Below are positions 34,419 through 42,996 of a stretch of DNA of 64,000 nucleotides, in pieces. Each line of letters starts with the position of its first letter. The stretch's first letter is position 1. The notes beneath the pieces were generated by a model that worked only from the letters and a program-made list of their open reading frames with translations, made no database searches and had not been told where the DNA came from. This DNA comes from CAYTGM01 sp964437365 (GTDB lineage: Bacteria; Sumerlaeota; Sumerlaeia; SLMS01). A program made the translations under genes and the position numbers. Location of the stretch: the NCBI GenBank assembly GCA_964437365.1, contig CAYTGM010000013.1, positions 62,001 to 126,000 of the forward strand, in the 5' to 3' direction.

Positions 34419-34592
34419 TCATTTCGATGAAGCTGGGTTATTGAGCTCATAACCAACGCTCGCCATGAGACTCCAGAGGTCTGTCAGAGTCAAAGGATAA
34501 TAGAACCGGGTCGGAGCCAACGGAGGCAAGATTAAAGCTTCCGGATGAATTAGAACTCGGCATGACCCGTTTTCCTGAACGACAAAATCCAC
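34419..34592 (-). CDS. Candidate small protein upstream of mglA
   Basis: A 57-residue frame beginning with GTG and preceded by 'ggaag'. Its sequence (RVLIHPEALILPPLAPTRFY then YPLTLTDLWSLMASVG) looks like genuine protein. It ends 28 bases before mglA on the same strand. The frame is open further upstream, but the only ATG there lies inside the tRNA-Gln region, so a non-ATG start is needed. No family was recognised. It may be a real small partner of the GTPase or a chance frame. Confidence 0.35.
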   Translation of the reverse strand: MDFVVQENGSCRVLIHPEALILPPLAPTRFYYPLTLTDLWSLMASVGYELNNPASSK

Positions 34593-34610
34593 TTTTCTTC
34601 CACTTAGTGC

Positions 34611-34640
34611 TTGACCGGGAAGAGATTTGGTCCTTATCTC
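34611..34640 (+). promoter_or_regulatory. Possible promoter of tRNA-Gln
   Basis: TTGACC at 34611-34616 and a weak -10 (tatctc, 18-base spacing) end 12 bases before the tRNA. Only the -35 is good. Confidence 0.3.
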
Positions 34641-34652
34641 CAGCCCTTCAGC

Positions 34653-34728
34653 TGGGGCGTGGTGCAACTGGTAGCACGTCAGTTTCTGGTACTGAATGTT
34701 GGGGGTTCGAGTCCTCCCGCCCCAGCCA
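34653..34728 (+). tRNA. tRNA-Gln (anticodon CUG)
   Basis: A full cloverleaf: acceptor tggggcg/cgcccca, D stem gtgc/gcac, anticodon stem tcagt/actga with loop ttctggt giving CUG, and T arm ggggg-ttcgagt-cctcc with one G-U. The U1-A72 pair is typical of glutamine tRNAs. CCA is encoded. Confidence 0.93.
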
Positions 34729-34882
34729 TTTCAATTACACCCTCTAAATCGGCATCTCTATCTGAGTCCACCACCGACTGCCTGCTTTTCCTTCGAGCAG
34801 CTGATTCTTTTGCCATCTTTCCTTGATCTGGTTGATACAATGGTCTGACTATTGCCTCATTCATGGAGCTGAGAGAACTCCT

Positions 34883-37087
34883 ATGGCTAATGCACCTGAC
34901 CCAGAATCAAAAACCGTAATTATCTACCCAAAGGACGATGACCCTGCTGAGACAATCACCAGCGTCACAAGGGATGATTGTGGCCCTGATGAAACGATGC
35001 AGACAGATGTTGATGGAGAATCTCGCACAGTCGCACTCGGAGAAAACAAGGGGACAAAATCCCCAGACTCTGACGAGATTCCACTGCAGGATTGTAATGA
35101 CTCGTACAAGCTAAAGAAAATGCTTGGGCAAGGTGGCCAGGGAGAAGTTTTTGAAGCCGTTCACAAAAACCTGAACCGCGTTGTCGCAATTAAGCGGGTT
35201 AAGAATTTAAAAGACGCAAAACTAAACTTTTTCCGTGAGGCCTACACCACGGCACGGCTCGATCATCCCAACATCGTCCCTATTCATGATATTGGTTTGA
35301 TCGCCGGTGACGATGGCAATTCACCGATGCTGGTGATGAAGAAAATCGAGGGGCGCTCGTGGTCAGACCTGATCAAGGAAGATCGAGATACTTTTGATTC
35401 CTATGAAGCATTCTTGAACAAGCATCTTCGAATCTTCATCGATGTGTGTGACGCTGTTCGTTATGCTCACTCTAAGGGAATCATTCACAGAGACCTCAAA
35501 CCGCAGCAGGTCATGGTGGGTAACTTTGGTGAGGTCTTACTTCTCGACTGGGGACTTGCGGTCTATCTCGGGGAACCGGAAAATGCTCCTGATCCGATGG
35601 AAAGCCAGCGCATCATTCCACCAAAAAAACAGGTAGAAGACTTTGACCCTGACAGCATAGATACAGGGAAATTCCTGACGCTGGAAAGTGCGACCTGCCC
35701 GGCGGGCACACCTCACTATATGGCACCAGAACAATCGTACTTTGAGCCAGACAGACTTGGTTTCTTTACTGATGTCTATCTCCTGGGTGGAATCCTCTAT
35801 CTTCTGGTGGTCGGGCACCCTCCCCGTCGTCCAAAATCTGCGCGAACAGGCCTTTTTCAGGCCCGAGAAAACGAGTTTGAACCCCTCCCCGAGTGGACTC
35901 CGGAACAATTAAAAGACGTTATCCTTCACTGTCTTGAGACCGACCCGGCAGACCGTCCATCTGATATACGTGAAATCAAAGATGCAGTCGATGGCTACTT
36001 AACGGGGAACACGAAAAGAGCAAATTCAAGAAAAATTACAGAAAAGCTGCTCACGCGAGAACCGGGTAATACTTACTCGGAGTTGTCTGACTATGCGCGA
36101 GAATTAAGCACGGCCACGCATGAGTGGCCAGACAATCCAGACCTGAATGACTTACGAGAACAGCTTTATCACCGGTATGCGCTTGTTGCGGTGGAGCAGG
36201 GTGATCTTGCCCTGGCACAGCTTCAAACAGAACGCATAGACAACGAAGACACTCGTGAATCGCTTCGGGAGGAAATTTCGAACGCCAAACAGAAGCTCGT
36301 GGAAGAACTCCCTAGAATCCCCCTCTTTAATTTGAAGAGAATTGCTTTCTGTGTTCTTATCTCTTTCGTCATCGCTGCATCGATCATCTCTGTCTATCTT
36401 TCGGCCCAGAAATCAGTCATGGAAGAAGTCACTGACAAAGTAGAGTCGCTGGCGACTCTTGCTGCACAGGACATAGATCCAAGTGACCTTGAGGTTATCA
36501 GCGAAACACCAGATATATATCTTCCTGAGTTTCAGAATGTATTATCCAGACTGAACTATTTCAGACGAGCAAATCAGGATATTAGATACATCTTTACACT
36601 GGAACCGCAGTTCACAGTTGATGATCAGAGCATGTGGAAAGTACTTGTCGACGCAGATCCCCTGGATGTCGACATGGATGGAGATGGCAGGATTTCATCT
36701 GTAGAAAAAGGGAACCCTCCAGGCGGGATATACGACGATGGAACAGATGCAATGGCCCATGCGTTCGAATATAAAGAGGCTACCAGCTCGATTATTGAAG
36801 ATGACTGGGGACGCTTCTTTGGTGGTTATGCCCCTGTCGTTGACCCTGAAACAGACGAAGTCAAAGCGCTCTTGACAATCCTCATTCGCTTCGAGGATCT
36901 GGGCCAGAAGCTTTTTCAGATTCAGCTCTTCTCAGCCATTGCTTTTGTGCTACTTCTATTAATTGTCTGGTCGGCAGCAGCCGGTATCTTTGCTGTTCAA
37001 CGCTCACTCAAACAAGTTGAGCTCCTGCAAGCACGAATCAGAAAACAAGGTGAATCAATTCGGGGTGGAAACTTCTACATTGGTTAG
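34883..37087 (+). CDS. Transmembrane Hanks-type Ser/Thr protein kinase with Cache-like sensor
   Basis: 734 residues from the ATG at 34883, preferred over an in-frame TTG 60 bases earlier. The kinase domain spans ~75-390: glycine loop 'MLGQGGQGEVFEA' (80-92), lysine K104 in VAIKR, catalytic 'IIHRDLKPQQVMVG' with D204 and K206, 'LLDWGLA' with D222 and 'AGTPHYMAPEQ'. The loop has Gln209 where nearly all kinases have the Mg-binding Asn. A helical linker leads to a membrane helix at ~487-510, a periplasmic domain of ~170 residues with Cache-like features and an EF-hand-like loop (DVDMDGDGRISSVE), and a second helix near the C-terminus. It probably senses an external ligand or calcium; the target is unknown. 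Confidence 0.9.
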   Translation: MANAPDPESKTVIIYPKDDDPAETITSVTRDDCGPDETMQTDVDGESRTVALGENKGTKSPDSDEIPLQDCNDSYKLKKMLGQGGQGEVFEAVHKNLNRVVAIKRVKNLKDAKLNFFREAYTTARLDHPNIVPIHDIGLIAGDDGNSPMLVMKKIEGRSWSDLIKEDRDTFDSYEAFLNKHLRIFIDVCDAVRYAHSKGIIHRDLKPQQVMVGNFGEVLLLDWGLAVYLGEPENAPDPMESQRIIPPKKQVEDFDPDSIDTGKFLTLESATCPAGTPHYMAPEQSYFEPDRLGFFTDVYLLGGILYLLVVGHPPRRPKSARTGLFQARENEFEPLPEWTPEQLKDVILHCLETDPADRPSDIREIKDAVDGYLTGNTKRANSRKITEKLLTREPGNTYSELSDYARELSTATHEWPDNPDLNDLREQLYHRYALVAVEQGDLALAQLQTERIDNEDTRESLREEISNAKQKLVEELPRIPLFNLKRIAFCVLISFVIAASIISVYLSAQKSVMEEVTDKVESLATLAAQDIDPSDLEVISETPDIYLPEFQNVLSRLNYFRRANQDIRYIFTLEPQFTVDDQSMWKVLVDADPLDVDMDGDGRISSVEKGNPPGGIYDDGTDAMAHAFEYKEATSSIIEDDWGRFFGGYAPVVDPETDEVKALLTILIRFEDLGQKLFQIQLFSAIAFVLLLLIVWSAAAGIFAVQRSLKQVELLQARIRKQGESIRGGNFYIG

Positions 37088-37104
37088 CGAAGTGTGTGTG
37101 AAGC

Positions 37105-38385
37105 TCAGTCAAGCGCGTCCTCAGTAGTTTCGATGATCCGCTCCAAACCAGCTTCGATATCATTTTCTTTTCTCAAAATCTTGTGGATCTCATTATAGTA
37201 GATTGCTGTCACCTGAGGATAAGAGCCTCTCGATATATTGGAAGGCCTTGGTGTAATTGAAGTGAAGCTTCCCTCCAGGTTGGGTAACCACACCACCTCT
37301 TGTTGCAAACTCTCGTCTTTCAAGAGATCTGTTTTTGTGGGCAGGAAACCCGCAGAAACAGCTCGCGACCGCAAGACATCATTAGATGTGAGATATATTG
37401 CAAGTTTTTTGGCCAGATCCTGATTTTTGGAATATTTTGAAACAGCAAGCTGCCATCCCCCCAATGTACTTGATCTTCCAGCTGGACCTGCAGGCAAAGG
37501 AGCGATATGAAACTTACCTCTTACTGCTGAATCACCCGCATTCATCAATTCATATGGATAGAGCCAGTGACGCATGAAAGCAACGTTCCCTGTTTCGTAC
37601 ATCTCTCGGGTCATCTCTTCATCCATATCGAGAACAGTTGCCGGAGTGATAGTGTCTATCCACGACCTTGCCATTTGAAGCGCCGCACCGGCGGCTTCTT
37701 CATTCACGAAAACAGACTTGTTCTCTGCGATCCATTCACTACCGTAGGAGACCTGCCATTCATAGGCGTTGCAAGTCAGAGACTCCTGTCGCTTCCCCTG
37801 CCATAGATACCCCCAGAACTCTTCGTTGCCTTCAGCTCTTTCACCTTCCTGTATGAGAGCCGCGTACTCACTGAGTTCGTCCCAGGTTTCCGGAGGCCCA
37901 TCAAGATCATATTTCTCAAGCAGGTCTGTACGGTAATAGAGAACTCCCATCGCTGTGAACCAGGGTAATGCAACGATCTTTCCCTGAACTGTGTTACTCT
38001 CGATCGATGAAGCGATAAACTGATTTTTGTCTTCGCCAAGATCTCCAGAAAAATCGGACAGGTGTTTGTGGAGCAGCCCAGGCCAGATCACATCGATCAT
38101 CATCACATCGAAAGCGGCGGAACCATTTTCCAGCAATTGTGTATATTCAGTCAGCCTCTGAGTGGTGTTTGCAGAGCCATCAACAACTTCAACTTCACAG
38201 TTATGCTCATCTTCAAAGCGACGAATATATTCAATGGTGGATTTTCCACCAAGGATATGGTTCGCCACAGCAAACCTCAGCTTAACTTGTTTCTCCTCTG
38301 GCCTTTGCTCCTCTTCAGTTGAACAGCCACATAATGTAAGGGTGAAGAAAGTGAACAGTCCGAACGATATTCTTCTGAAATTCAT
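37105..38385 (-). CDS. Sugar-type ABC transporter solute-binding lipoprotein (family 1)
   Basis: 426 residues from the ATG at 38383-38385, which begins the lipoprotein signal (MNFRRISFGLFTFFTLTLCGC) and has 'aaagag' upstream; an earlier in-frame ATG adds unrelated residues. The fold is the MalE/UgpB-like cluster B: 'DVMMIDVIWPGLLHKHLSD', 'VALPWFTAMGVLYYRTDLL' with 'PPETWDELSEYA', and 'GNVAFMRHWLYPYELMN' with 'LGGWQLAVSKYS'. It probably binds a mono- or oligosaccharide such as trehalose/maltose-type sugars. No permease or ATPase gene is beside it, so it is an orphan here. It is convergent with the kinase gene. Confidence 0.9.
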   Translation of the reverse strand: MNFRRISFGLFTFFTLTLCGCSTEEEQRPEEKQVKLRFAVANHILGGKSTIEYIRRFEDEHNCEVEVVDGSANTTQRLTEYTQLLENGSAAFDVMMIDVIWPGLLHKHLSDFSGDLGEDKNQFIASSIESNTVQGKIVALPWFTAMGVLYYRTDLLEKYDLDGPPETWDELSEYAALIQEGERAEGNEEFWGYLWQGKRQESLTCNAYEWQVSYGSEWIAENKSVFVNEEAAGAALQMARSWIDTITPATVLDMDEEMTREMYETGNVAFMRHWLYPYELMNAGDSAVRGKFHIAPLPAGPAGRSSTLGGWQLAVSKYSKNQDLAKKLAIYLTSNDVLRSRAVSAGFLPTKTDLLKDESLQQEVVWLPNLEGSFTSITPRPSNISRGSYPQVTAIYYNEIHKILRKENDIEAGLERIIETTEDALD

Positions 38386-38495
38386 GGATAGACTCTTTAA
38401 CCTCAAGCATTTGCATCTTAATGGATACAATTTCCTCAATGTTGAAAGATAGAGATTCAAACACAATCATTTTTCTGAATGATCAACATCGAATT

Positions 38496-39524
38496 TCAAG
38501 GTAATGTAACGAACTGCAATCCAATAGACATCCAGATTGGTAAAGTAACGAGAGCGATTCCATTACTCACAAGCTGGAGGGCAGATACAACCTCCCAGTC
38601 ACCATCATACCTGCGTGCAACAAGAGCGAGGTTCATGGCAGGAGGCGATGAAGCTTCCAGAAGCAGGACAAACGCGACCCAGCCAGTTGCTGGCACCCAG
38701 CCAAACTTCAGCAGGAAGAGGGTGATTCCAGGAACAATGAGAAATCTCAGCATGATGACTGGGAAAAGCAGCCGAAACCGGAGCGCGCTTCCAAGCCTCG
38801 TACTTGCGATCAACGCCCCTGTGATAATCATCGCCATCGGTCCCATCGCCTGCCCCACCATTTCCATCGCCGAAAACAGAAGACGAAGTATCAATATTGA
38901 TTCCTCTTCTCCTTTTGCTGCCTCAGCAAAGCCCGGCACGAAGGCAAGCGCAGCACCAAGAGTCACCCCGAGAACAGGACCATTCACCATATGCTTGAGT
39001 GATTCAGTGATTGATCGCTTTGATTCATGTTCTTTCTGCCCCATGATCAGCCATGTTCCCATAGTCCACTGAATAGGGTTAATGGCGAGGACGGCAGCCC
39101 CGAGGAGCACCGTCACAAGGGTCAGGTGCTCTGGTGGAGTCACGGCAGCAGCGAGTGGATAAGGAATGTAGAAACTGTTCGGAATGGAAGACACAGCAGC
39201 CGTCGCCGAGTCAGCCTGTGGGCGCCCTTTATTTTTATGCACATGCTTCAGCCAGAGTATTGTTGTGATGGCAGACAAGGGAATAAAGAGCGCAGGGACG
39301 ATAATCAGCGAACCACTCATCGCCAGTGTCTCTTCATTGAACCCCTTGAGCATGGAGACGAGAAGGGCTGACGGGACGATCAGGTCGATCATCATCCGCG
39401 TGAGTGTCTTCAAAGACGAATCATCAAGAATCTTGACCCGAACCAGAACAAATCCAGATGCTGCGACGAGTAACAGCATACTGATCGCTTCAAAGGAGAT
39501 GAGGAGATTGTTGAAGAAAGACAT
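38496..39524 (-). CDS. AEC-family transporter (auxin efflux carrier-like)
   Basis: A 342-residue membrane protein of about ten helices in two inverted repeats. It has the AEC/BART features 'GFVLVRVKILDDSSLKTL' then 'IDLIVPSALLVSM' in the first half and 'LFPVIMLRFLIVPGITLF' with 'EASSPPAMNLALVARRYDG' in the second. Bacterial relatives carry organic acids such as malate or malonate; the substrate here is not evident. No Shine-Dalgarno is visible and it appears monocistronic. Confidence 0.88.
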   Translation of the reverse strand: MSFFNNLLISFEAISMLLLVAASGFVLVRVKILDDSSLKTLTRMMIDLIVPSALLVSMLKGFNEETLAMSGSLIIVPALFIPLSAITTILWLKHVHKNKGRPQADSATAAVSSIPNSFYIPYPLAAAVTPPEHLTLVTVLLGAAVLAINPIQWTMGTWLIMGQKEHESKRSITESLKHMVNGPVLGVTLGAALAFVPGFAEAAKGEEESILILRLLFSAMEMVGQAMGPMAMIITGALIASTRLGSALRFRLLFPVIMLRFLIVPGITLFLLKFGWVPATGWVAFVLLLEASSPPAMNLALVARRYDGDWEVVSALQLVSNGIALVTLPIWMSIGLQFVTLP

Positions 39525-39811
39525 TTATGTTCTGTTCGATGGTTAGAGTGATGAACGGGCAAGACGGGCTAATCGTTAGCTCAGCCCAGCGCAAGGCAAG
39601 CTTCATTGTCCTGCCCCTGAATCTGGATATTTGAGGGAATTTGATGCCACTTCTGGAGTCCTGAGAATTCTGGAAAATTGAAACGTAAAATCATCTGAGC
39701 GAACAAACGCGGTATTGGTTGACTCAGCTCACTTCGTTCCGAAGGATCACCGTTCTACGAGATACCAAAGAATTTGTATCTCACCGTGAATGGGAAAGGA
39801 ACCGCCGACGC

Positions 39812-40921
39812 ATGCCAGTCCCTTATGTGAATCATCAGGCAACGAATGAACACCTTATCGACGATTATATTGATGAGCTGAAGAAAATCTTTGAAACGGA
39901 TAGCTTTATCCTCGGACAGTATGTCCAGAAATTTGAAGAACAGTTCAGCCGCTACATTGGCAACAAGAACGGAATCGGAGTAAACTCAGGAACCGACGCA
40001 CTTCTTCTTAGCTTAAATGCCCTCGGGGTTGGACCTGAAGATGAAGTTATCTGCCCAGCTTTCGCCTATGGACGCTGTGCAGACGCGGTCGCAAGATTAG
40101 GCGCAACACCAGTTCTGGTCGACGTGAAACCGGACTCTTTCTGTATCGATCCCGACCTCACCATGGCGAAAATCTCCTCAAAGACGAAAGCTGTCATTGC
40201 AATCCACACTTTCGGCCAGGCATGCGAGATTGATCGCCTCTCAACATTCGCAAGGACGTACTCCGTCTCTGTCATCGAGGATATGAAGCACGCTGTTGGT
40301 GGTAGAATTGGAAACCGCAGACTAGGCAGCTTTGGCTCCTTCGGCTGCTTTAGCTTCTACCCTTCCAGAAACCTCGGTGCCATCGGTGACGGTGGACTCA
40401 TTACAACAAACGATGACAATGCCGCAGAGCTCATTAGAAGCCTTCGTGAGCATGGCCAAAGTTCCTCTGGCGAACATCAGCAGGTTGGCTATAACTCAAG
40501 ACTGGATGCCGTCCAGGCAGCACTGCTTTCACTTAAGTTACAGGAACTCGATGAGAATAACCTTGAACGAGTTGAGAACGCTCGACTTTACACAAAGCTG
40601 TTCGAGAACTCACCAGTCAAGACACCCATCTTTAGGGACGACCTGTCGCATGTTTACAACATGTATACGATCCTCGTACCCGACCGGGATAAGCTCTCCG
40701 ATCATTTAACTGAGCAGGGAATTGGACATGAGATCCATTATCGCAAGTGTCTGCACCAGCAACCTGCTTTTGCTTATCTCGATTACAAAGAGGGCGCCTT
40801 CCCTGTTTCCGAGGATATCGCTCAGCGGGCAATCTCTCTTCCCATCGCTCCAGGAATGAAGAAAAAACATGTCGAAGAAGTAGCCAGCACTGTCTTGAGC
40901 TTCTACGGAGTGAGAGCCTGA
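39812..40921 (+). CDS. DegT/DnrJ/EryC1/StrS aminotransferase-fold protein lacking the PLP lysine
   Basis: 369 residues from the ATG at 39812, which has 'aaagga' upstream and begins the family's first motif; the frame is open to 39719 without a good start. It has 'GIGVNSGTDALLLSLNAL' near 55, 'AVIAIHTFGQACEIDRL' near 127 and 'VGYNSRLDAVQAALLSLKL' near 230. The usual 'SFyPtKNLgalGDGG' reads SFYPSRNLGAIGDGG, so Arg186 (AGA, 40367-40369) replaces the Schiff-base lysine. The usual EDaAqa motif reads E156-D-M-K-H160. It may be a PLP-independent relative, a regulator or a degenerate enzyme. Active members make amino-sugars for surface glycans. Confidence 0.87.
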   Translation: MPVPYVNHQATNEHLIDDYIDELKKIFETDSFILGQYVQKFEEQFSRYIGNKNGIGVNSGTDALLLSLNALGVGPEDEVICPAFAYGRCADAVARLGATPVLVDVKPDSFCIDPDLTMAKISSKTKAVIAIHTFGQACEIDRLSTFARTYSVSVIEDMKHAVGGRIGNRRLGSFGSFGCFSFYPSRNLGAIGDGGLITTNDDNAAELIRSLREHGQSSSGEHQQVGYNSRLDAVQAALLSLKLQELDENNLERVENARLYTKLFENSPVKTPIFRDDLSHVYNMYTILVPDRDKLSDHLTEQGIGHEIHYRKCLHQQPAFAYLDYKEGAFPVSEDIAQRAISLPIAPGMKKKHVEEVASTVLSFYGVRA

Positions 40922-40954
40922 TCATCTGACAACCAGTCAGGAACATGATTATTC

Positions 40955-40995
40955 AAGCGGCAGTTCCCAGTAGGGTCTGCCGCTTTTACTTTTTT
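40955..40995 (+). terminator. Rho-independent terminator after the DegT-like gene
   Basis: A perfect 9-bp stem (aagcggcag / ctgccgctt), 13-base loop, then 'ttactttttt'. Confidence 0.82.
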
Positions 40996-41442
40996 AGATA
41001 CCTTCAAGGACTTTTCTGGACGAACCCATTCGGGCTGTTTGGCAATTTAGAGACTTCATGGTTTCTTCGATGACACACTTCGGCGTGAATCCTTTCGGTA
41101 TCCAGAATGACAGAGTAACTCTGATCTTCCTGCTTTCTTCCTGCTTTCAGGCTGCATTCAGCCTGCTTTCGGATAGAGGAATGAATCTTCCAGGAGGTAA
41201 GTTAAATCAACGTCACCTCAAAGGGATAAGAAATCCAGTCGAGCTATCGAGTGAATTGATTCTGCTTCGGATCGTCTTTGAAGGATTCCACGTCGACTCA
41301 AGAATACTCCCCTACTATGTAAAAATATACACACCCTATACTGCATGACACCGATTTAACATCTTTCTAAAGGGCAAGTAGTTTGACATCCCCATGAACC
41401 TTCACAGATCATGTCAGCGGATATTGACTAAGGAGAAGAGGC
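40996..41442. other. Intergenic stretch before the NtrC-like gene, with CTGC-rich repeats
   Basis: No gene is supported. Bases 41126-41170 carry imperfect repeats on 'cctgctttc' / 'ggctgcattc', similar in inverted orientation to 5818-5853. A TTGACA at 41382-41387 has no fitting -10. A frame of 96 residues here lacks any family trait. The right edge holds 'aaggag', the ribosome-binding site of the next gene. Confidence 0.4.
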
Positions 41443-42906
41443 TTGTCTGAAAAAAGTTCATCCCGAGTCCTTGTGTGCGACGATGAAAAGAATATGAGAA
41501 GGGTTCTGGAGGATATACTCTCAGAAGACGGCTGGACAGTAACCACCGTAGCCAGTGGCGAAGAGGTTCTTCAGAAGGTTTCTGAGAATGAAACCTTCGA
41601 CGCAATCGTCATGGATCTATCGCTACCCGGAATGAACGGCCTTGAAGTGATCGGCCGATTGAGGGAGATGGGAAATGATACGGGGGTTGTCGTCATTACA
41701 GCCTACGGGTCGGTCGACACGGCGGTACAAGCAATGCAGAAGGGCGCTGTCGATTTCTTGATCAAGCCTTTCGACAACGCTCGAATCAAAGGGGCTCTGA
41801 GGAAAATTCGGGAGAGCGAAGGACTTCTTGATGACCTTGAGTTGAGCCACCCAACCTTAATAGGAGCAGACAATCTGCCTCTGAACTTTGTTGGGCAGGA
41901 CCCCCGGCTTGCGAGTATCTTTCGTGTGATCAAACAAATCGCTTCGCTTCAAACAGGTGTCTTGATTACCGGAGAATCAGGAACAGGGAAGGAACTAGTA
42001 GCACAGGCGATTCATTACAATGGATCACGACGTCATATGCCTTTTGTTCCAGTCAACTGCGCAGCTCTGCCAGAAACTCTTCTGGAGAGCGAGTTTTTTG
42101 GCCATGAACGAGGAGCATTTACCGGAGCCCATGCAACGGTTCAGGGCAAGTTTGAGTTGGCAAATCATGGGACACTTTTCCTGGATGAGATCGGTGATAT
42201 GCCAATGTCTCTTCAGGTTAAATTGCTGAGAGCTCTGCAGGAGCAGAAATTCACACGAGTTGGAGGAGAAAAGGAAGTTTCTGTGGACGTTCGCGTCATT
42301 GCTGCGACGAACAGAAACCTTGAAGAAATGGTGGGGTTGAAACTCTTCCGTGAAGATCTATACTACCGACTGAACGTGATTCCGATCAATCTCCCCCCCT
42401 TGAGAGAACGCCGGGAAGATATCCCTCACTTGATCGAATACTTCCTGAATAAATTCTCAAAACGTCACCACTTGCCTAAACTCCAACTTGATGCCGAAAT
42501 GATCGAGGCAGTTAAAGGCCATAGCTGGCCAGGAAATATTCGTGAGCTCCAGAATGCTCTTGAAAAGGCAACGGTGCTTCAAGATCCACAGGCATTGTTG
42601 CAGATTATCGAGCATGTACCTTCAGCTGACCCAGCAGCGCTGCCTGGAAACGGCAGAAACCAAGACATGCAGAAGAAGGTTCCAGTTGCTGATGACAGCC
42701 AGTATATACTTCAGCTGGGAGGGGACAAAGAGATTCGCCCTTTATCAGATGTGGCGGCTGATGCGCAGCGTGCCGGAGTCATCAGAGCTTTGAAACTCTG
42801 CCATGGAAATAAATCCGAAGCCGCGAAACGGCTGGGTATTTCCTACAAAACACTCTTTAACAAGATAGACGACTTGAACATTCAGATTTCTACAGATGTT
42901 AAATAA
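41443..42906 (+). CDS. Sigma-54-dependent response regulator, NtrC type
   Basis: A 487-residue transcription activator with three domains. The receiver (residues 7-125) has phospho-acceptor Asp58 in 'AIVMDLSLPGMNG' and lysine in 'VDFLIKPFD'. The AAA+ domain (~150-385) has Walker A 'GESGTGKELVAQAI', the sigma-54 contact loop GAFTGA, Walker B 'GTLFLDEIGDM' and 'RVIAATNRNLEEMV'. The Fis-type helix-turn-helix is at the end (AAKRLGISYKTLFNKIDDL). The start is TTG with 'aaggag' upstream. No histidine kinase is adjacent, so it is an orphan regulator here. The neighbouring pilC genes are a conceivable but unproven target. Confidence 0.95.
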   Translation: MSEKSSSRVLVCDDEKNMRRVLEDILSEDGWTVTTVASGEEVLQKVSENETFDAIVMDLSLPGMNGLEVIGRLREMGNDTGVVVITAYGSVDTAVQAMQKGAVDFLIKPFDNARIKGALRKIRESEGLLDDLELSHPTLIGADNLPLNFVGQDPRLASIFRVIKQIASLQTGVLITGESGTGKELVAQAIHYNGSRRHMPFVPVNCAALPETLLESEFFGHERGAFTGAHATVQGKFELANHGTLFLDEIGDMPMSLQVKLLRALQEQKFTRVGGEKEVSVDVRVIAATNRNLEEMVGLKLFREDLYYRLNVIPINLPPLRERREDIPHLIEYFLNKFSKRHHLPKLQLDAEMIEAVKGHSWPGNIRELQNALEKATVLQDPQALLQIIEHVPSADPAALPGNGRNQDMQKKVPVADDSQYILQLGGDKEIRPLSDVAADAQRAGVIRALKLCHGNKSEAAKRLGISYKTLFNKIDDLNIQISTDVK

Positions 42907-42910
42907 AACT

Positions 42911-42945
42911 CTGCTCTGAAAGAGTGCTCCAGAGCAGGTATTTTG
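42911..42945 (+). terminator. Possible terminator between convergent ntrC-like and pilC genes
   Basis: An 8-bp stem (ctgctctg / cagagcag) with an 11-base loop and a short 'gtatttt' tract. The weak U tract makes this tentative. Confidence 0.5.
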
Positions 42946-42996
42946 CCGTTGTACCCGGCCTTGGTTCGAAAAACTAAATGAGGGTTTCGCTTTAGC

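Noticed and set aside
41058..41348. 96-codon plus frame before the NtrC-like gene
   Set aside because: No Shine-Dalgarno, no protein-like pattern, and it contains the CTGC-rich repeats.
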